A DNA stretch of 64,000 nt, taken from NCBI RefSeq assembly GCF_019042655.1, contig NZ_JAHPZO010000006.1:156366-220365 (forward strand), written 5' to 3'. Shown here in pieces: positions 53,363 to 63,767 of the stretch (positions are counted from its first letter, which is position 1; each line of letters begins with the position of its first letter). Source of the stretch: Planococcus sp. CP5-4_YE (GTDB lineage Bacteria; Bacillota; Bacilli; Bacillales_A; Planococcaceae). The notes beneath the pieces were generated by a model. The model was not told the origin of the DNA and searched no databases. It saw only the letters and a list, made by a program, of their open reading frames with translations. A program made the translations under genes and the position numbers.

Positions 53363-54298
53363 ATGGCACGCTATATTGGAAAAAGATTAATTTATATGTT
53401 CATCACCTTAGCGCTTATTGCCACGTTTACATTTTTCTTGATGAAAATATTACCAGGTTCCCCAATTGCTTCCGCAGATAAGTTATCTCCTGAACAACGG
53501 GCAGTCGTAGAGGCACGGTACGGACTGGACCAACCCCTTCCTGTTCAATATTTCGATTATATGTTTGGTTTGCTGCAAGGTGATTTGGGTATTTCGATTA
53601 ACCAATTCAAAGGCGCAGACGTAACAGATGTTATTTTAAGCCGCATGGGGCCGTCAGCCCAGATCGGATTCCAGGGAATGCTTCTCGGGACTGTTCTCGG
53701 AATCCTGTTCGGGATGGTGGCGGCGCTCAGGCAAAATACATGGGTGGATTACGGCAGTACAATAGTCGCGATCATTGGTATATCCATTCCATCATTTGTT
53801 TTTGCATCCATGCTACAATACTGGCTCGGTTTAAAATGGGACCTGTTCCCAGTGGCGCTGTGGAAAGATGGATTTATGTCCAGCGTATTGCCGTCAATAG
53901 CTTTGGCGATGTTCCCACTGGCAACGGCTGCACGATTTATCCGTACAGAAATGATCGAAGTTCTTGGATCTGACTATATCACTTTGGCAAAAGCTAAAGG
54001 GGCAAGCGGATCAGAAATCGCTTTCAAGCACGCTTTCCGCAACGCGTTGATTCCATTGATTACAGTACTTGGGCCGATGGCAGTCAGTATTTTGACAGGC
54101 TCTCTCGTAGTCGAGCAGATTTTTGCGATTCCTGGAATCGGTGAGCAATTCGTAAAATCAATCATGGTGAGTGACTTCTCAATCATTATGGGTACAACTA
54201 TTTTCTTCTCCGTATTCTTGATTGTTATCATTTTAGTGGTAGATATTTTATATGGCGTCATCGATCCTCGGATTCGTCTTTCAGGAGGTAAGAATTAA
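53363..54298 (+). CDS. oppB: Oligopeptide ABC transporter permease
   Basis: Protein of 311 aa behind TGGAGGTG. Six membrane helices; the N-terminal RYIGKRLIYMFITLALIATFTFFLMKILPGSP is typical of OppB, and the EAA loop reads DYITLAKAKGASGSEIAFKHAFRNALIP. With OppC it forms the channel through which peptides enter the cell. Its stop codon overlaps the oppC start by one base. In B. subtilis oppA, the binding protein, precedes oppB; here that position is taken by an insertion sequence. Confidence 0.93.
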   Translation: MARYIGKRLIYMFITLALIATFTFFLMKILPGSPIASADKLSPEQRAVVEARYGLDQPLPVQYFDYMFGLLQGDLGISINQFKGADVTDVILSRMGPSAQIGFQGMLLGTVLGILFGMVAALRQNTWVDYGSTIVAIIGISIPSFVFASMLQYWLGLKWDLFPVALWKDGFMSSVLPSIALAMFPLATAARFIRTEMIEVLGSDYITLAKAKGASGSEIAFKHAFRNALIPLITVLGPMAVSILTGSLVVEQIFAIPGIGEQFVKSIMVSDFSIIMGTTIFFSVFLIVIILVVDILYGVIDPRIRLSGGKN

Positions 54299-55317
54299 TG
54301 ACACAGAATTATGAAAAGCTTCCCCATGATGCATTTACGCGCATCCCCAGAGATACACAAGAGGCTGAGAAAATCTCCAAACCAAGTGTCAGTTTTTGGC
54401 AGGATGCTTGGCGCAGCTTAAAGAAAAACAAAGGTGCCATTATTAGTTTGATTCTTTTCGGCTTGATTGTCCTCATGTCCTTTATCGGGCCGCTTATCAG
54501 TCCTTACGAACCAAACGATCAGATAATTACTCATGCCAACTTGCCGCCGAAAGTGCCTGTTATCGAAAATTTGGGTATCATGGATGGTGTCGGTACGCTT
54601 GGCGGACGTGAAGTGGATATGTACGAACTGAAGAATGTCGAACAGAACTACTGGTTCGGTACAGACGGCCTTGGCCGTGACATGTTCTCCCGTGTATGGA
54701 AAGGGACGCAAGTTTCCTTGTTCATCGCATTTGTTGCAGCAGCAATTGATATGCTGATTGGTGTTATTTACGGCGGAATTTCCGGATACTTTGGAGGCCG
54801 CGTAGATGATGTCATGCAGCGGATTGTCGAGATTTTAACAGGTATTCCAAACTTGGTCGTCGTTATTCTCTTTATCCTTATCATGGACCCGGGGATACTT
54901 GCGATCATCATTGCCTTGACGATAACCGGTTGGACCGGCATGTCACGGGTAGTGCGTGGACAGGTTCTTAAATACAAAAATCAGGAATTCGTCCTCGCAG
55001 CGCGTACGCTTGGCGCAAGCGACACACGCATCATCTGGAAGCACTTGATGCCGAACGTTCTTGGCGTTATCATCATCAACACGATGTTTACAATTCCAGG
55101 CGCCATTTTCTTCGAAGCTTTCTTGAGCTTTATCGGTCTTGGGCTCCAGGCTCCGGATGCGTCTCTTGGGACATTGATCAATGATGGGTATAAACTGATT
55201 CAGTATCAGCCGCATATTCTCTTATTCCCGGCTGTTGTGTTGAGTTTAATCATGATTGCATTTAACTTAATTGGTGACGGCTTGCGTGATGCGCTTGATC
55301 CGAAGATGAAAGATTAA
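54298..55317 (+). CDS. oppC: Oligopeptide ABC transporter permease
   Basis: Protein of 339 aa. The N-terminal part (SFWQDAWRSLKKNKGAIISLILFG) is the OppC N-terminal domain, then SPYEPNDQ and GTDGLGRDMFSRVWKGTQVSL. The EAA loop is EFVLAARTLGASDTRIIWKHLMPNVLG. It has six membrane helices and pairs with OppB. It starts in the oppB stop codon (TAATG), so it is translationally coupled, and is 15 bp from oppD. Confidence 0.93.
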   Translation: MTQNYEKLPHDAFTRIPRDTQEAEKISKPSVSFWQDAWRSLKKNKGAIISLILFGLIVLMSFIGPLISPYEPNDQIITHANLPPKVPVIENLGIMDGVGTLGGREVDMYELKNVEQNYWFGTDGLGRDMFSRVWKGTQVSLFIAFVAAAIDMLIGVIYGGISGYFGGRVDDVMQRIVEILTGIPNLVVVILFILIMDPGILAIIIALTITGWTGMSRVVRGQVLKYKNQEFVLAARTLGASDTRIIWKHLMPNVLGVIIINTMFTIPGAIFFEAFLSFIGLGLQAPDASLGTLINDGYKLIQYQPHILLFPAVVLSLIMIAFNLIGDGLRDALDPKMKD

Positions 55318-55332
55318 GGAGGAAAGCCTTAG

Positions 55333-56388
55333 ATGGAAAAGATACTTCAAGTAAAAGACCTCGAACTTTCCTTCAACACATACGGTGGCGAAGTAAAAGC
55401 AATCCGAGGCGTCAACTTTGATCTATATAAAGGTGAAACATTGGCAATCGTAGGTGAATCCGGTTCCGGTAAATCTGTTACAACGAAATCGATCATGCGT
55501 TTATTGCCTGAAGAGAGTGCTGAATTTAAAAACGGCGAAATCCTGTTCGACGGGCGTGACTTGACGAAGTTGAGCGATAAGGAAATGCAGAAAATCCGCG
55601 GAAAAGACATTTCGATGATTTTCCAGGATCCGATGACATCGCTCAACCCAACGATGCCGATCGGCCGACAGATTACAGAGCCGATCCTAAAGCACCAAAA
55701 AATCAGCAAAGATGAAGCGAAAAAAGTAGCGATTGACTTGCTGCGTTTGGTTGGCATGCCTAAACCTGAGCTTCGAATGAAACAATATCCTCACCAATTT
55801 TCAGGTGGACAGCGCCAGCGGATCGTTATTGCCATTGCGCTAGCGTGCAACCCGCAGATCCTAATCGCCGATGAGCCGACAACTGCATTGGATGTAACAA
55901 TCCAAGCGCAAATCTTGGAATTGATGAAAGATTTGCAGAAGAAAATCGACACCTCGATTATTTTCATCACTCACGACCTTGGGGTAGTGGCAAACGTGGC
56001 AGATCGTGTAGCGGTCATGTACGGCGGGAAAATTGTTGAAATCGGCACTGTCGATGAAATTTTCTATAATCCGCAACATCCATATACATGGGGCCTTCTT
56101 AGTTCAATGCCTTCGATGGATGCAGAAGATGCAAAATTATATGCAATTCCTGGCACGCCGCCGGATCTCTTAGACCCACCAAAAGGTGATGCATTTGCGC
56201 TGCGCAGTGAATACGCACTGAAGATTGACATGGAACAACAGCCTCCGTTCTTTAAAATAAGTGATACACATATGGCGGCCACGTGGCTTTTACACCCAGA
56301 AGCACCAACAGTCGAACCGCCTGAAATGGTCATCGAACGGATGAAAAAGTTCCCTGGCAGCCGTTATTATGAAGGGAGCGCAAACTGA
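55333..56388 (+). CDS. oppD: Oligopeptide ABC transporter ATPase
   Basis: Protein of 351 aa behind AAGGAGGAAAG. Walker A is GESGSGKS (41-48), the signature is [16 protein letters not shown], Walker B is [12 protein letters not shown] and the H-loop FITHDLGVV. The C-terminal extension with [12 protein letters not shown] and [20 protein letters not shown] is the oligopeptide/dipeptide transporter type, though the usual Cys cluster (C-x-R-C) that binds iron-sulfur in many homologues is missing. Its stop overlaps the oppF start. Confidence 0.93.
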   Translation: MEKILQVKDLELSFNTYGGEVKAIRGVNFDLYKGETLAIVGESGSGKSVTTKSIMRLLPEESAEFKNGEILFDGRDLTKLSDKEMQKIRGKDISMIFQDPMTSLNPTMPIGRQITEPILKHQKISKDEAKKVAIDLLRLVGMPKPELRMKQYPHQFSGGQRQRIVIAIALACNPQILIADEPTTALDVTIQAQILELMKDLQKKIDTSIIFITHDLGVVANVADRVAVMYGGKIVEIGTVDEIFYNPQHPYTWGLLSSMPSMDAEDAKLYAIPGTPPDLLDPPKGDAFALRSEYALKIDMEQQPPFFKISDTHMAATWLLHPEAPTVEPPEMVIERMKKFPGSRYYEGSAN

Positions 56389-57329
56389 TGGCTGAAAAAT
56401 TGGTTGAAATCAAAAACCTCAAACAGCATTTTAATGTCGGTAAAGCAAACGAAGTAAAAGCAGTGGATGGTATTACTTTTGATATTTATAAAGGAGAAAC
56501 TCTTGGCCTTGTAGGCGAGTCAGGTTGCGGTAAATCCACAACTGGCCGCTCAATCATTCGTTTGTATGATGCGACCGATGGACAAGTGCTTTATGAAGGG
56601 GAAAGTGTACACGGCAAGAAAAATAAGACAGACCTAAAGAAATTCAACCGTAAAATGCAGATGATTTTCCAAGATCCTTACGCTTCGTTGAACCAGCGTA
56701 TGAAAGTCATGGACATTATCGCAGAAGGAATCGATATCCATGGCTTGGCAAAAAATGCTAGCGACCGTAAGAAAATGGTATACGACCTGTTAGAGACGGT
56801 TGGTTTGAACAAAGAACACGCAAACCGCTACCCGCACGAATTCTCCGGCGGGCAGCGCCAGCGCCTAGGGATTGCGCGTGCTTTGGCAGTCGATCCGGAC
56901 TTCATCATCGCGGATGAGCCGATCTCGGCACTTGATGTTTCTATCCAAGCACAGGTGGTTAACTTGCTGAAAGAATTGCAAGAAGAAAAAGGCTTGACGT
57001 ATTTGTTCATTGCACACGATTTGTCCATGGTCAAATATATCTCGGACCGTATCGGCGTGATGTACTTTGGGAAATTGGTGGAATTGGCGCCAGCCGATGA
57101 ATTGTACGCCAACCCGATGCATCCTTACACGCAATCATTGCTTTCGGCCATTCCGCTTCCGGATCCGAACTATGAGCGCAACCGTACGCGTAAAGCATAC
57201 GACCCTGCAGTCCATAATTATGCAGATGGCGAAGATGTGAAAATGCGTGAAGTTTCACCTAATCATTTTGTAGACTGCTCAGAGAAAGAGTTTGCAGAAC
57301 TGCAAGACCGCCTAGCAGCTAAAAAGTGA
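56388..57329 (+). CDS. oppF: Oligopeptide ABC transporter ATPase
   Basis: Protein of 313 aa. Walker A is GESGCGKS (43-50), signature [16 protein letters not shown], Walker [13 protein letters not shown]-loop FIAHDLSMV, and [17 protein letters not shown] typical of OppF. The end, [16 protein letters not shown], matches the family. It works as a heterodimer with OppD. It is the last gene of the operon and followed by a terminator. Opp imports peptides for nutrition and, in relatives, signalling peptides for competence and sporulation. Confidence 0.93.
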   Translation: MAEKLVEIKNLKQHFNVGKANEVKAVDGITFDIYKGETLGLVGESGCGKSTTGRSIIRLYDATDGQVLYEGESVHGKKNKTDLKKFNRKMQMIFQDPYASLNQRMKVMDIIAEGIDIHGLAKNASDRKKMVYDLLETVGLNKEHANRYPHEFSGGQRQRLGIARALAVDPDFIIADEPISALDVSIQAQVVNLLKELQEEKGLTYLFIAHDLSMVKYISDRIGVMYFGKLVELAPADELYANPMHPYTQSLLSAIPLPDPNYERNRTRKAYDPAVHNYADGEDVKMREVSPNHFVDCSEKEFAELQDRLAAKK

Positions 57330-57335
57330 AGTCTC

Positions 57336-57372
57336 AAAAGCACGTGTCCTATAATTGGGTACGTGCTTTTTT
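57336..57372 (+). terminator. Terminator of oppBCDF
   Basis: AAAAGCACGT and ACGTGCTTTT pair perfectly around 15 bases, followed by a T-run. Confidence 0.85.
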
Positions 57373-57508
57373 GTAACTGGAAAGAAGCATGACAATATTT
57401 GCTTAAAACAAATAAATGTCGGAGCTTCTCTAAATTTACTAAATTATCCTGCGAACAATACTTAAAAATGGTAGACTGGAGAAAAGCGAAAAAGGTGTGT
57501 GAATTTGA

Positions 57509-58708
57509 GTGAAATCCTTAAAATGGCTTGCTGCATCCCTATTTATACTAGGGAATGCCAGCACTGTACAAGCGGCTGAAACCGCTACAGAAGATTTTTC
57601 GACCCGTACATATGAAATAGTAAACATCGACTCGGCACTGCTTGGAACATCGGAACGTTTTGGGTTCGATTCAGGCTTAACTTTCGAATACCCCGATGCG
57701 GTGCGAGGAATATTCGTAACTGGAAACTCAGCTGGGGGAGCTCGATTTTCTTCGCTAGTCGATTTGGTAGGAAACACTGACTTGAACGCAATGGTCATTG
57801 ATGTCAAGGAAGATGTAGGGCATTTAACGTATACACCGAAAGCGGATTCCCCGTTGGCTGATAAAGGCATCGGGACTTCATTGATTAAAGACCCACATGC
57901 GATGCTTAAGCGAATGGAACAGGAGCAAATTTATCCAATTGCGCGTGTGGTCGTTTTCAAGGATACAGTACTTGCGGAACAGCATCCGGAACTGTCCTTT
58001 ACAACAGGTGGTCAACTCTGGACCAATGGCCGGGGGGAAGCATTCGTCAATCCGTTCATGAAAGAAGTTTGGGATTATAATGTAGAAGTAGCGATCGAAG
58101 CCGCAAAATTAGGTTTCAAGGAAATACAATTCGACTATGTGCGTTTTCCTGAAGGATTTGAGCGGCTTGGTGAGCAGCTGGACTATTCAATGGGCGACTA
58201 CGCAGAATCTAATCTAGATCCTGTTCAGCGCCGTGTAGAAGCAGTCACGGATTTTGTGGCATATGCGAAAGAAAAACTCGAACCTTATGATGTAGAGGTA
58301 TCGGTTGATATCTTCGGTTATGCGGCAACACTGCCAGAAGCGCCTGGCATTGGGCAAAACTTCTCGAAAATATCTGAGAATGTGGACGTCATTTCCTCAA
58401 TGATATACCCTAGCCACTGGACATCATATTTCGGCATTGCAAAGCCGGATTTGGAACCGTATAAATTGGTTGCCGAATATGCAAAAGTTGAAAACGAAGT
58501 ACTTTCCAAATTGGACGAGGCACCTGTCTCGCGGCCGTGGCTTCAAGATTTCACTGCCAGCTACTTAGGTGCTGGAAATTATAAGCGCTATGGCAAGGCA
58601 GAAGTGGAAGCCCAGATCCGTGCTTTGAATGAACAAGGAATCGATGAATTCCTTCTTTGGAATGCGGGAAATAGCTATTCACCCGGAGTCGATTATACAC
58701 CTGAATAA
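57509..58708 (+). CDS. Secreted putative glycoside hydrolase (DUF4015)
   Basis: Protein of 399 aa starting at GTG with AAAAAGGTG some distance upstream. A signal peptide (SLKWLAASLFILGNASTVQAA, cleavage near residue 22) is followed by a TIM-barrel-like domain of the DUF4015 group: VRGIFVTGNSAGG, AMVIDVKEDVGHLTY, PIARVVVFKD, FKEIQFDYVRFPEGF (acidic catalytic candidates) and VEVSVDIFGYA, with SSMIYPSHW. It is expected to cut a polysaccharide outside the cell; the substrate is unknown. It is transcribed alone between opp and spx. Confidence 0.82.
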   Translation: MKSLKWLAASLFILGNASTVQAAETATEDFSTRTYEIVNIDSALLGTSERFGFDSGLTFEYPDAVRGIFVTGNSAGGARFSSLVDLVGNTDLNAMVIDVKEDVGHLTYTPKADSPLADKGIGTSLIKDPHAMLKRMEQEQIYPIARVVVFKDTVLAEQHPELSFTTGGQLWTNGRGEAFVNPFMKEVWDYNVEVAIEAAKLGFKEIQFDYVRFPEGFERLGEQLDYSMGDYAESNLDPVQRRVEAVTDFVAYAKEKLEPYDVEVSVDIFGYAATLPEAPGIGQNFSKISENVDVISSMIYPSHWTSYFGIAKPDLEPYKLVAEYAKVENEVLSKLDEAPVSRPWLQDFTASYLGAGNYKRYGKAEVEAQIRALNEQGIDEFLLWNAGNSYSPGVDYTPE

Positions 58709-58711
58709 ACG

Positions 58712-58755
58712 AAATGCCCCCGCTGTCGGCAATACCGATGAGCTGGGGCATTTTT
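58712..58755 (+). terminator. Terminator of the DUF4015 gene
   Basis: AAATGCCCC and GGGGCATTT pair, with further pairing (TCGG/CCGA) inside, followed by T5. Confidence 0.8.
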
Positions 58756-59110
58756 GTGCCTTTGCAAGGCAATTAAATTGAGCGGCAAATTGAAACCTTT
58801 TAAGGAATGAGACGTACTATACAATAGAAGCTTTGCTTTCAAAACAATTTCGTAAATGAGAATAAAATTTTCTTATTGAAGTTTAATTGATAAAAAAAGA
58901 GGGTAAATTTCTATTGTATAAGTTTTACAAACTCTCAGAAAATGTAGCGAAACTGTGACAGAATCAATGTTTTTTTAAATTTCTCGCTGTCAGCTATATA
59001 TTACTGAATCCTAATGTTGTATAATGATTGTAGAGCTTCTAAACGATAGTGATTCTAATCTAAGAATGAATTTCCTCAACATCTATGAATCCGAAAGGAA
59101 GTGCTCCATT
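58756..59110. promoter_or_regulatory. Upstream region of spx
   Basis: This 355-bp AT-rich stretch has no gene. A -10 TATAAT lies at 59020-59025, about 90 bp before spx, without a good -35. Two CTGTGACAG/CTGTCAG-type half-repeats lie around 58950-58995. spx is heavily regulated in B. subtilis, so a long control region is not surprising, but I cannot assign an operator. Confidence 0.45.
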
Positions 59111-59509
59111 ATGATGGTTACCTTATTCACTTCTCCAAGCTGTACATCTTGCCGCAAGGCGAAAGCGTGGCTGGAAGAACATGATATTCCATATACAGAA
59201 CGCAATATCTTCTCTGAACCTTTGACAATAAGTGAAATCAAAGAAATTCTACGTATGACAGAGGATGGAACGGATGAGATTATTTCGACTCGTTCGAAGA
59301 TCTTCCAAAAACTGAATGTAGACGTCGAGAGCTTGCCATTACAGCGACTCTATGAATTGATCCAAGAACATCCAGGCTTATTGAGACGCCCGATCATCAT
59401 GGATGAAAAACGTTTGCAAGTCGGTTATAACGAAGATGAGATCCGCAGATTCTTGCCACGTAAAGTGCGCGCGTATCAATTGCTTGAAGCTCAGCGCATG
59501 GTCAACTGA
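59111..59509 (+). CDS. spx: Redox-sensing RNA polymerase regulator Spx
   Basis: Protein of 132 aa from the first of two adjacent ATGs (9 nt after AAGGAAG); using the second gives 131 aa as in B. subtilis. The redox switch CTSC is at C10/C13 in that numbering ([14 protein letters not shown]). Near-identity to B. subtilis is visible in [58 protein letters not shown]. Spx binds the RNA polymerase alpha subunit and turns on thiol-stress genes; ClpXP removes it when not needed. It lies upstream of mecA, as in B. subtilis. Confidence 0.97.
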   Translation: MMVTLFTSPSCTSCRKAKAWLEEHDIPYTERNIFSEPLTISEIKEILRMTEDGTDEIISTRSKIFQKLNVDVESLPLQRLYELIQEHPGLLRRPIIMDEKRLQVGYNEDEIRRFLPRKVRAYQLLEAQRMVN

Positions 59510-59520
59510 GAATAAAGAGA

Positions 59521-59575
59521 AAAAGCTGTCCGGTCTTTATGTCATTTCATAAGGGATCATTGGACGGCTTTTCTT
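59521..59575 (+). terminator. Terminator of spx
   Basis: AAAAGCTGTCC and GGACGGCTTTT pair with one G-U, around a 30-base loop with internal pairing, followed by a T-rich run. Confidence 0.7.
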
Positions 59576-59808
59576 TATCTTTTTAATATGGTGCCGAGGC
59601 ATAGTATCTCCAACTGAACGTTTGGTTGCATCTTGATTAGTTGCAAAAGTCTGTCGATTCGATTAGACTCTAAGATAATTATCTTCTCGTGCCGCCTATA
59701 GGCAGAAAAATGTTTTTAAGCCTTCAGGAAAGGTATAATGAAGGTAGTAATAAATCACGGCTTTTGAGGAACTTCCTCTTAATCCGATCCGAAAAGGAGA
59801 GGTGTAAA

Positions 59809-60465
59809 ATGGAAATAGAACGCATTAACGACAACACAGTGAAATTTTACATTTCCTATCTTGATGTTGAAGAGCGAGGGTTCAGCCGTGACGAAATTTG
59901 GTTTAACAGAGACAAAAGCGAAGAGCTTTTCTGGGAAATGATGGATGAAGTCAATGAAGAAGCCGATTTCGTTATGGAAGGGCCGCTGTGGATCCAAGTG
60001 CAAGCCATGGACAAAGGACTTGAAGTTACCGTCACTCGTGCGCAATTGACGAAAGATGGCCAAAAACTTGATTTGCCGGATGATATAGAAGAACGCCGCA
60101 AGATGTTTTCAGGAGAAGAAACTGGTTCACAGGAGTTCGATGAATTCGAACCGGTTTATGACGAGGGTGATACGAAGAAACTCGAATATTCCTTCGTTCT
60201 GTCTGAAGTGGAAGAATTGCTTCCGATTGCGAAGCGTCTAATGTATATGTCGGTCGATACGGCATTGTACCACTTTGACGGAAAGTATTATATGCACGTG
60301 AAGTTTGATGAAATACTGCATTCCGAAAAAGACATCAAAGACCAATTGAGCGTCATCACCGAATACTTGCAACAAACGCCGATGACGATTCACCGTCTTG
60401 AAGAATATGGCAAGCCAATCTTCAAAGAAGATGCGCTGCCGAACGTATTGCATTATTTCGGATAA
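59809..60465 (+). CDS. mecA: Adaptor protein MecA
   Basis: Protein of 218 aa from MEIERINDNTVKFYISYLDVEERGF behind AAAAGGAGAGG; the longer frame adds 40 residues of poor sequence. The N-terminal domain (1-80) binds substrates such as ComK; an acidic linker (about 100-125) precedes the C-terminal ClpC-binding domain (LEYSFVLSEVEELLPIAKRL, YYMHVKFDE). With ClpCP it degrades ComK and so restrains competence, and it has other targets. The order spx-mecA-coiA-pepF is as in B. subtilis. Confidence 0.96.
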   Translation: MEIERINDNTVKFYISYLDVEERGFSRDEIWFNRDKSEELFWEMMDEVNEEADFVMEGPLWIQVQAMDKGLEVTVTRAQLTKDGQKLDLPDDIEERRKMFSGEETGSQEFDEFEPVYDEGDTKKLEYSFVLSEVEELLPIAKRLMYMSVDTALYHFDGKYYMHVKFDEILHSEKDIKDQLSVITEYLQQTPMTIHRLEEYGKPIFKEDALPNVLHYFG

Positions 60466-60490
60466 AAACCTCCTCTATAGGAGGTTTTTT
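60464..60490 (+). terminator. Terminator of mecA
   Basis: AAAACCTCC and GGAGGTTTT pair around TCTATA, followed by T-run, right after the stop codon. Confidence 0.9.
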
Positions 60491-60591
60491 TATGCCATTT
60501 TATCTAGTTGAGGTTCTAGTTTGTTTTGAAGCTGCAAAACTTTTTCGTATTGCACACAACGGCTCTTCCGCGTAAACTGAAAAAAAGGAGA

Positions 60592-61680
60592 GTGATTTAT
60601 ATACTGACAGCGCTCGATAAAGGCCGTTTATTTACGCTCCAAGCTTACCATACGAGGCAAGAGCTAATTCAGCTAAGAAGGGAGCGAACCTTTCTGTGTC
60701 CTGCCTGCGAAGCCCCAGTCGTCTTGAAAGTCGGAACAACGAAAATTCCCCATTTTGCACATCTCCAGCAATTCTCCTGCACGCCAGGCAGCGAACCTGA
60801 AACGCCCCTCCATCTGCTCGGGAAGTCTCGCTTAGCCTCATTTTTCCACGACCAGAAAATCCCGGCCTATGTTGAACATTACTTGCCCCAAATCAAACAG
60901 AGGCCCGACCTGTTAGCCAAGAAATCGGCGATTGAAATTCAGTGCAGCACATTGCCCCTTGAACAGGTTGTAAAGCGCAGCCAAGGGTACGCCAAGATCG
61001 GTCTTCACGCCATTTGGATCCGTGGCATAAAAAGTGTTCCTGCTCCAGGGCTGGGCCTTGTACAAGTCCGCCCGTTCGAAAGAGCGATGTTCCGTGGACA
61101 GCCTCTTCATCCCCATCTCCTGCAATTCAATCCCCATCATTCCCTCTTCGTCTACTATTCCAATCTTTTTTATGTACAAGGCAACCGCTGGATCGGAAAG
61201 GTATCGCTTTTGTCTTTGAAGGAACAAGTTTTTCCTTTTGCGGTGCCGAAAAAATTAACTAAAGCAGAGCACGTTCAGGCAGTATCCTTAATGCGTATAG
61301 AAAATAATAAATACATCCGTTCGCAATTATTTGCAAAAAACAGGATGAGAAATCCATTTTGGCGATTGAGCTATGAACTCAGGCTCGATAAAGAAGCTAT
61401 ACCGGAGATTTTCGGGCTGCCGCTTGCAGGCGGGCATCTATTTGTGGAGCATCCCCTCATATGGCAAATGAAAGCGGCACTTATGATTGAATCGGGAAAA
61501 CCAGTGGAAACTTTATTAACCGAGAGACTGGTTAAGATTGCGCCTTCTGGAATTGATATGCCCACGCCCTTACAAGTGCTTTCGGCATATGAAACCATCT
61601 ACAGAAATGGCTATTCCAGAAGTTTTTCAGAAGTGGTGGATATTGCGTATCATCTGCTTGCAAAAACGTGGGAAAATTGA
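60592..61680 (+). CDS. coiA: Competence protein CoiA
   Basis: Protein of about 362 aa. Zinc-ribbon-like CPACEAPVVLK and HFAHLQQFSC, then the nuclease-like part LLAKKSAIEIQCSTLPLEQVVKRSQGYAKIGLHAIWIRG. CoiA acts in DNA transformation. The start is uncertain. The frame is open further upstream (a TTG at 60526), but the strong AAAAAAGGAG at 60581-60590 ends only one base before the GTG at 60592, and the next in-frame codons are ATT, TAT, ATA, CTG. So either GTG with tight spacing or a non-standard codon starts translation. It precedes pepF, as in B. subtilis. Confidence 0.85.
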   Translation: MIYILTALDKGRLFTLQAYHTRQELIQLRRERTFLCPACEAPVVLKVGTTKIPHFAHLQQFSCTPGSEPETPLHLLGKSRLASFFHDQKIPAYVEHYLPQIKQRPDLLAKKSAIEIQCSTLPLEQVVKRSQGYAKIGLHAIWIRGIKSVPAPGLGLVQVRPFERAMFRGQPLHPHLLQFNPHHSLFVYYSNLFYVQGNRWIGKVSLLSLKEQVFPFAVPKKLTKAEHVQAVSLMRIENNKYIRSQLFAKNRMRNPFWRLSYELRLDKEAIPEIFGLPLAGGHLFVEHPLIWQMKAALMIESGKPVETLLTERLVKIAPSGIDMPTPLQVLSAYETIYRNGYSRSFSEVVDIAYHLLAKTWEN

Positions 61681-61733
61681 GAAAATAAGGTGTAATTCGT
61701 TTCCCGAAACAAGGGGAAAGAGGAGGCAGCCAA

Positions 61734-63542
61734 ATGACGGAAAAATTAATGACTAGAGATCAAGTGCCTGCAGAACTGACATGGCGCTTGGAGGATATTT
61801 TTACCACAGATTCTCAATGGGAAGAAGAATTCAAAGCCGTCTCGGCGCTAGCTGAGAAAGCTGGCCAGTATGAAGGTACCTTGTCAGCCGGAGCAAATGC
61901 CCTATACGAGGCACTAAGCTATAAAGATGAACTGTCGGAGCGCCTGCGCAAGCTTTACGCATACTCCCACATGCGTTATGACCAGGATACGACGAATTCA
62001 ACATACCAGGCGATGGACAGCCGTATCAAATCGCTTTTTGCCAAGACGGCAGCAGGTTTGTCTTTCATGACGCCTGAAATCTTGTCTTTGGACGAAGCAG
62101 AGCTGAACCGCTATGTAGATGAACATGAAGGCTTAAAGCTTTATCGACAAGCGCTCGAAGAACTTAACACGATGCGCCCGCATGTATTGAAAGCTGAGCA
62201 AGAAGCGCTGCTTGCGCAATTATCAGAAGTGGTTGGATCATCTTCTGAAACGTTCGGCATGCTTAATAATGCTGATTTGGAGTTTCCGGAAATTGAAAAC
62301 GAAGACGGCGAAAAAGTGCAGATTACACATGGCAATTACATCCGTTTCATGGAAAGCAAAGATCGCCGCGTACGTGAAGATGCATTCAAAGCCGTATATG
62401 CGACGTATGGCAAATTCCGCAATACCTTTGCTTCCACTTTATCCGGAAATGTTAAACGCGATAATGTCCACGCGAGAATCCGCAATTATTCATCGGCCCG
62501 TGAAGCGGCGCTGTCAGATGACCATATTCCGGAAGCTGTCTACGATCAATTGGTCGAAACCGTCAACAACAACCTGCATCTATTGCAGCGCTATGTAGCA
62601 CTGCGCAAAGAAGTGTTGGGCCTTGACCAAGTCCATATGTATGATATGTACACACCGCTCGTCAAGGAAGTCAAAATGGAGATTCCATATGACAAGGCGA
62701 CGGGCATGATGCTCGAAGGCTTGAATGCACTCGGTGAAGAATATGTCGGCATCGTCAAATCCGGCATCGACAACCGTTGGGTCGACGTGAAAGAAAACAA
62801 GGGCAAGCGCAGCGGTGCTTATTCTTCCGGTGCTTACGGCACAAACCCTTATATCCTGATGAACTGGCAAGACAATGTAGACAACTTGTTTACGTTGGCG
62901 CATGAATTCGGCCATAGTGTCCATAGCCATTACACAAGAGAAAACCAACCGTTCGTCTATGGCGATTACTCCATCTTTGTGGCAGAAGTCGCATCGACGA
63001 CGAATGAAGCTTTGTTGAATGAACACTTGGTTAATACAACAGAAGACGAGCAGGAACGCATCTACTTGCTCAATCACTGGCTAGATGGTTTCCGCGGCAC
63101 GGTATTCCGCCAGACGATGTTTGCTGAATTCGAGCACACAATCCACCAGATGGACCAGAACGGTGAAGCTTTGACGGCTGACCGCTTGACGGAAGTATAT
63201 TACGAATTAAACAAAAAGTATTTTGGCGAAGATATGGCAGTGGATGAGGAAATCGGCCTCGAATGGGCACGCATTCCGCATTTCTACTACAATTATTATG
63301 TCTTCCAATATGCGACAGGATTCAGCGCGGCTACAGCATTGAGCAATAAGATCCTTGAGGAAGGGGAGCCAGCCGTAGAGCGATACATCAACGAATTCCT
63401 GAAAGCTGGCAGCTCCGATTACCCGATTGAAGTGTTGAAAAAAGCCGGTGTCGACATGACCTCGTCCGAGCCGGTCGAAGAGGCATGCAAAGTCTTTGGG
63501 CAAAAACTTGAAGAACTCGAAGCCTTGCTATTAAAGAAATAA
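61734..63542 (+). CDS. pepF: Oligoendopeptidase F
   Basis: Protein of 602 aa behind GAGGAGG. M3-family zinc protease with HEFGH (H390-H394) and the more distant Glu in FVAEVASTTNE. The N-terminal RDQVPAELTWRLEDIF is typical of PepF. It degrades peptides of about 7-17 residues in the cytoplasm, which fits its place near the Opp importer. It is 53 bp after coiA and may be co-transcribed. Confidence 0.96.
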   Translation: MTEKLMTRDQVPAELTWRLEDIFTTDSQWEEEFKAVSALAEKAGQYEGTLSAGANALYEALSYKDELSERLRKLYAYSHMRYDQDTTNSTYQAMDSRIKSLFAKTAAGLSFMTPEILSLDEAELNRYVDEHEGLKLYRQALEELNTMRPHVLKAEQEALLAQLSEVVGSSSETFGMLNNADLEFPEIENEDGEKVQITHGNYIRFMESKDRRVREDAFKAVYATYGKFRNTFASTLSGNVKRDNVHARIRNYSSAREAALSDDHIPEAVYDQLVETVNNNLHLLQRYVALRKEVLGLDQVHMYDMYTPLVKEVKMEIPYDKATGMMLEGLNALGEEYVGIVKSGIDNRWVDVKENKGKRSGAYSSGAYGTNPYILMNWQDNVDNLFTLAHEFGHSVHSHYTRENQPFVYGDYSIFVAEVASTTNEALLNEHLVNTTEDEQERIYLLNHWLDGFRGTVFRQTMFAEFEHTIHQMDQNGEALTADRLTEVYYELNKKYFGEDMAVDEEIGLEWARIPHFYYNYYVFQYATGFSAATALSNKILEEGEPAVERYINEFLKAGSSDYPIEVLKKAGVDMTSSEPVEEACKVFGQKLEELEALLLKK

Positions 63543-63557
63543 TGGAATTAACCATCC

Positions 63558-63592
63558 AAACCTCTGCGGCTTAAGCGCTGTAGAGGTTTTTT
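63558..63592 (+). terminator. Terminator of pepF
   Basis: AAACCTCTGCGGC and GCGCTGTAGAGGTTT form a slightly imperfect stem around TTAA, followed by T-run. Confidence 0.85.
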
Positions 63593-63767
63593 GAGGTTTC
63601 TTACAAGCTCCCGTTGGTTGTCGTCAATTGTGAATGACGGATAAACTATGTGGGTTCATTGTCATTATTATTTCACAATGAAAAAACGGAGGCGTATACC
63701 TTAAGGGAATTCTTCTAGTGGGTGAGTATAAATTATATTTAAATAATTTATATAAATAGTGAAAAGA

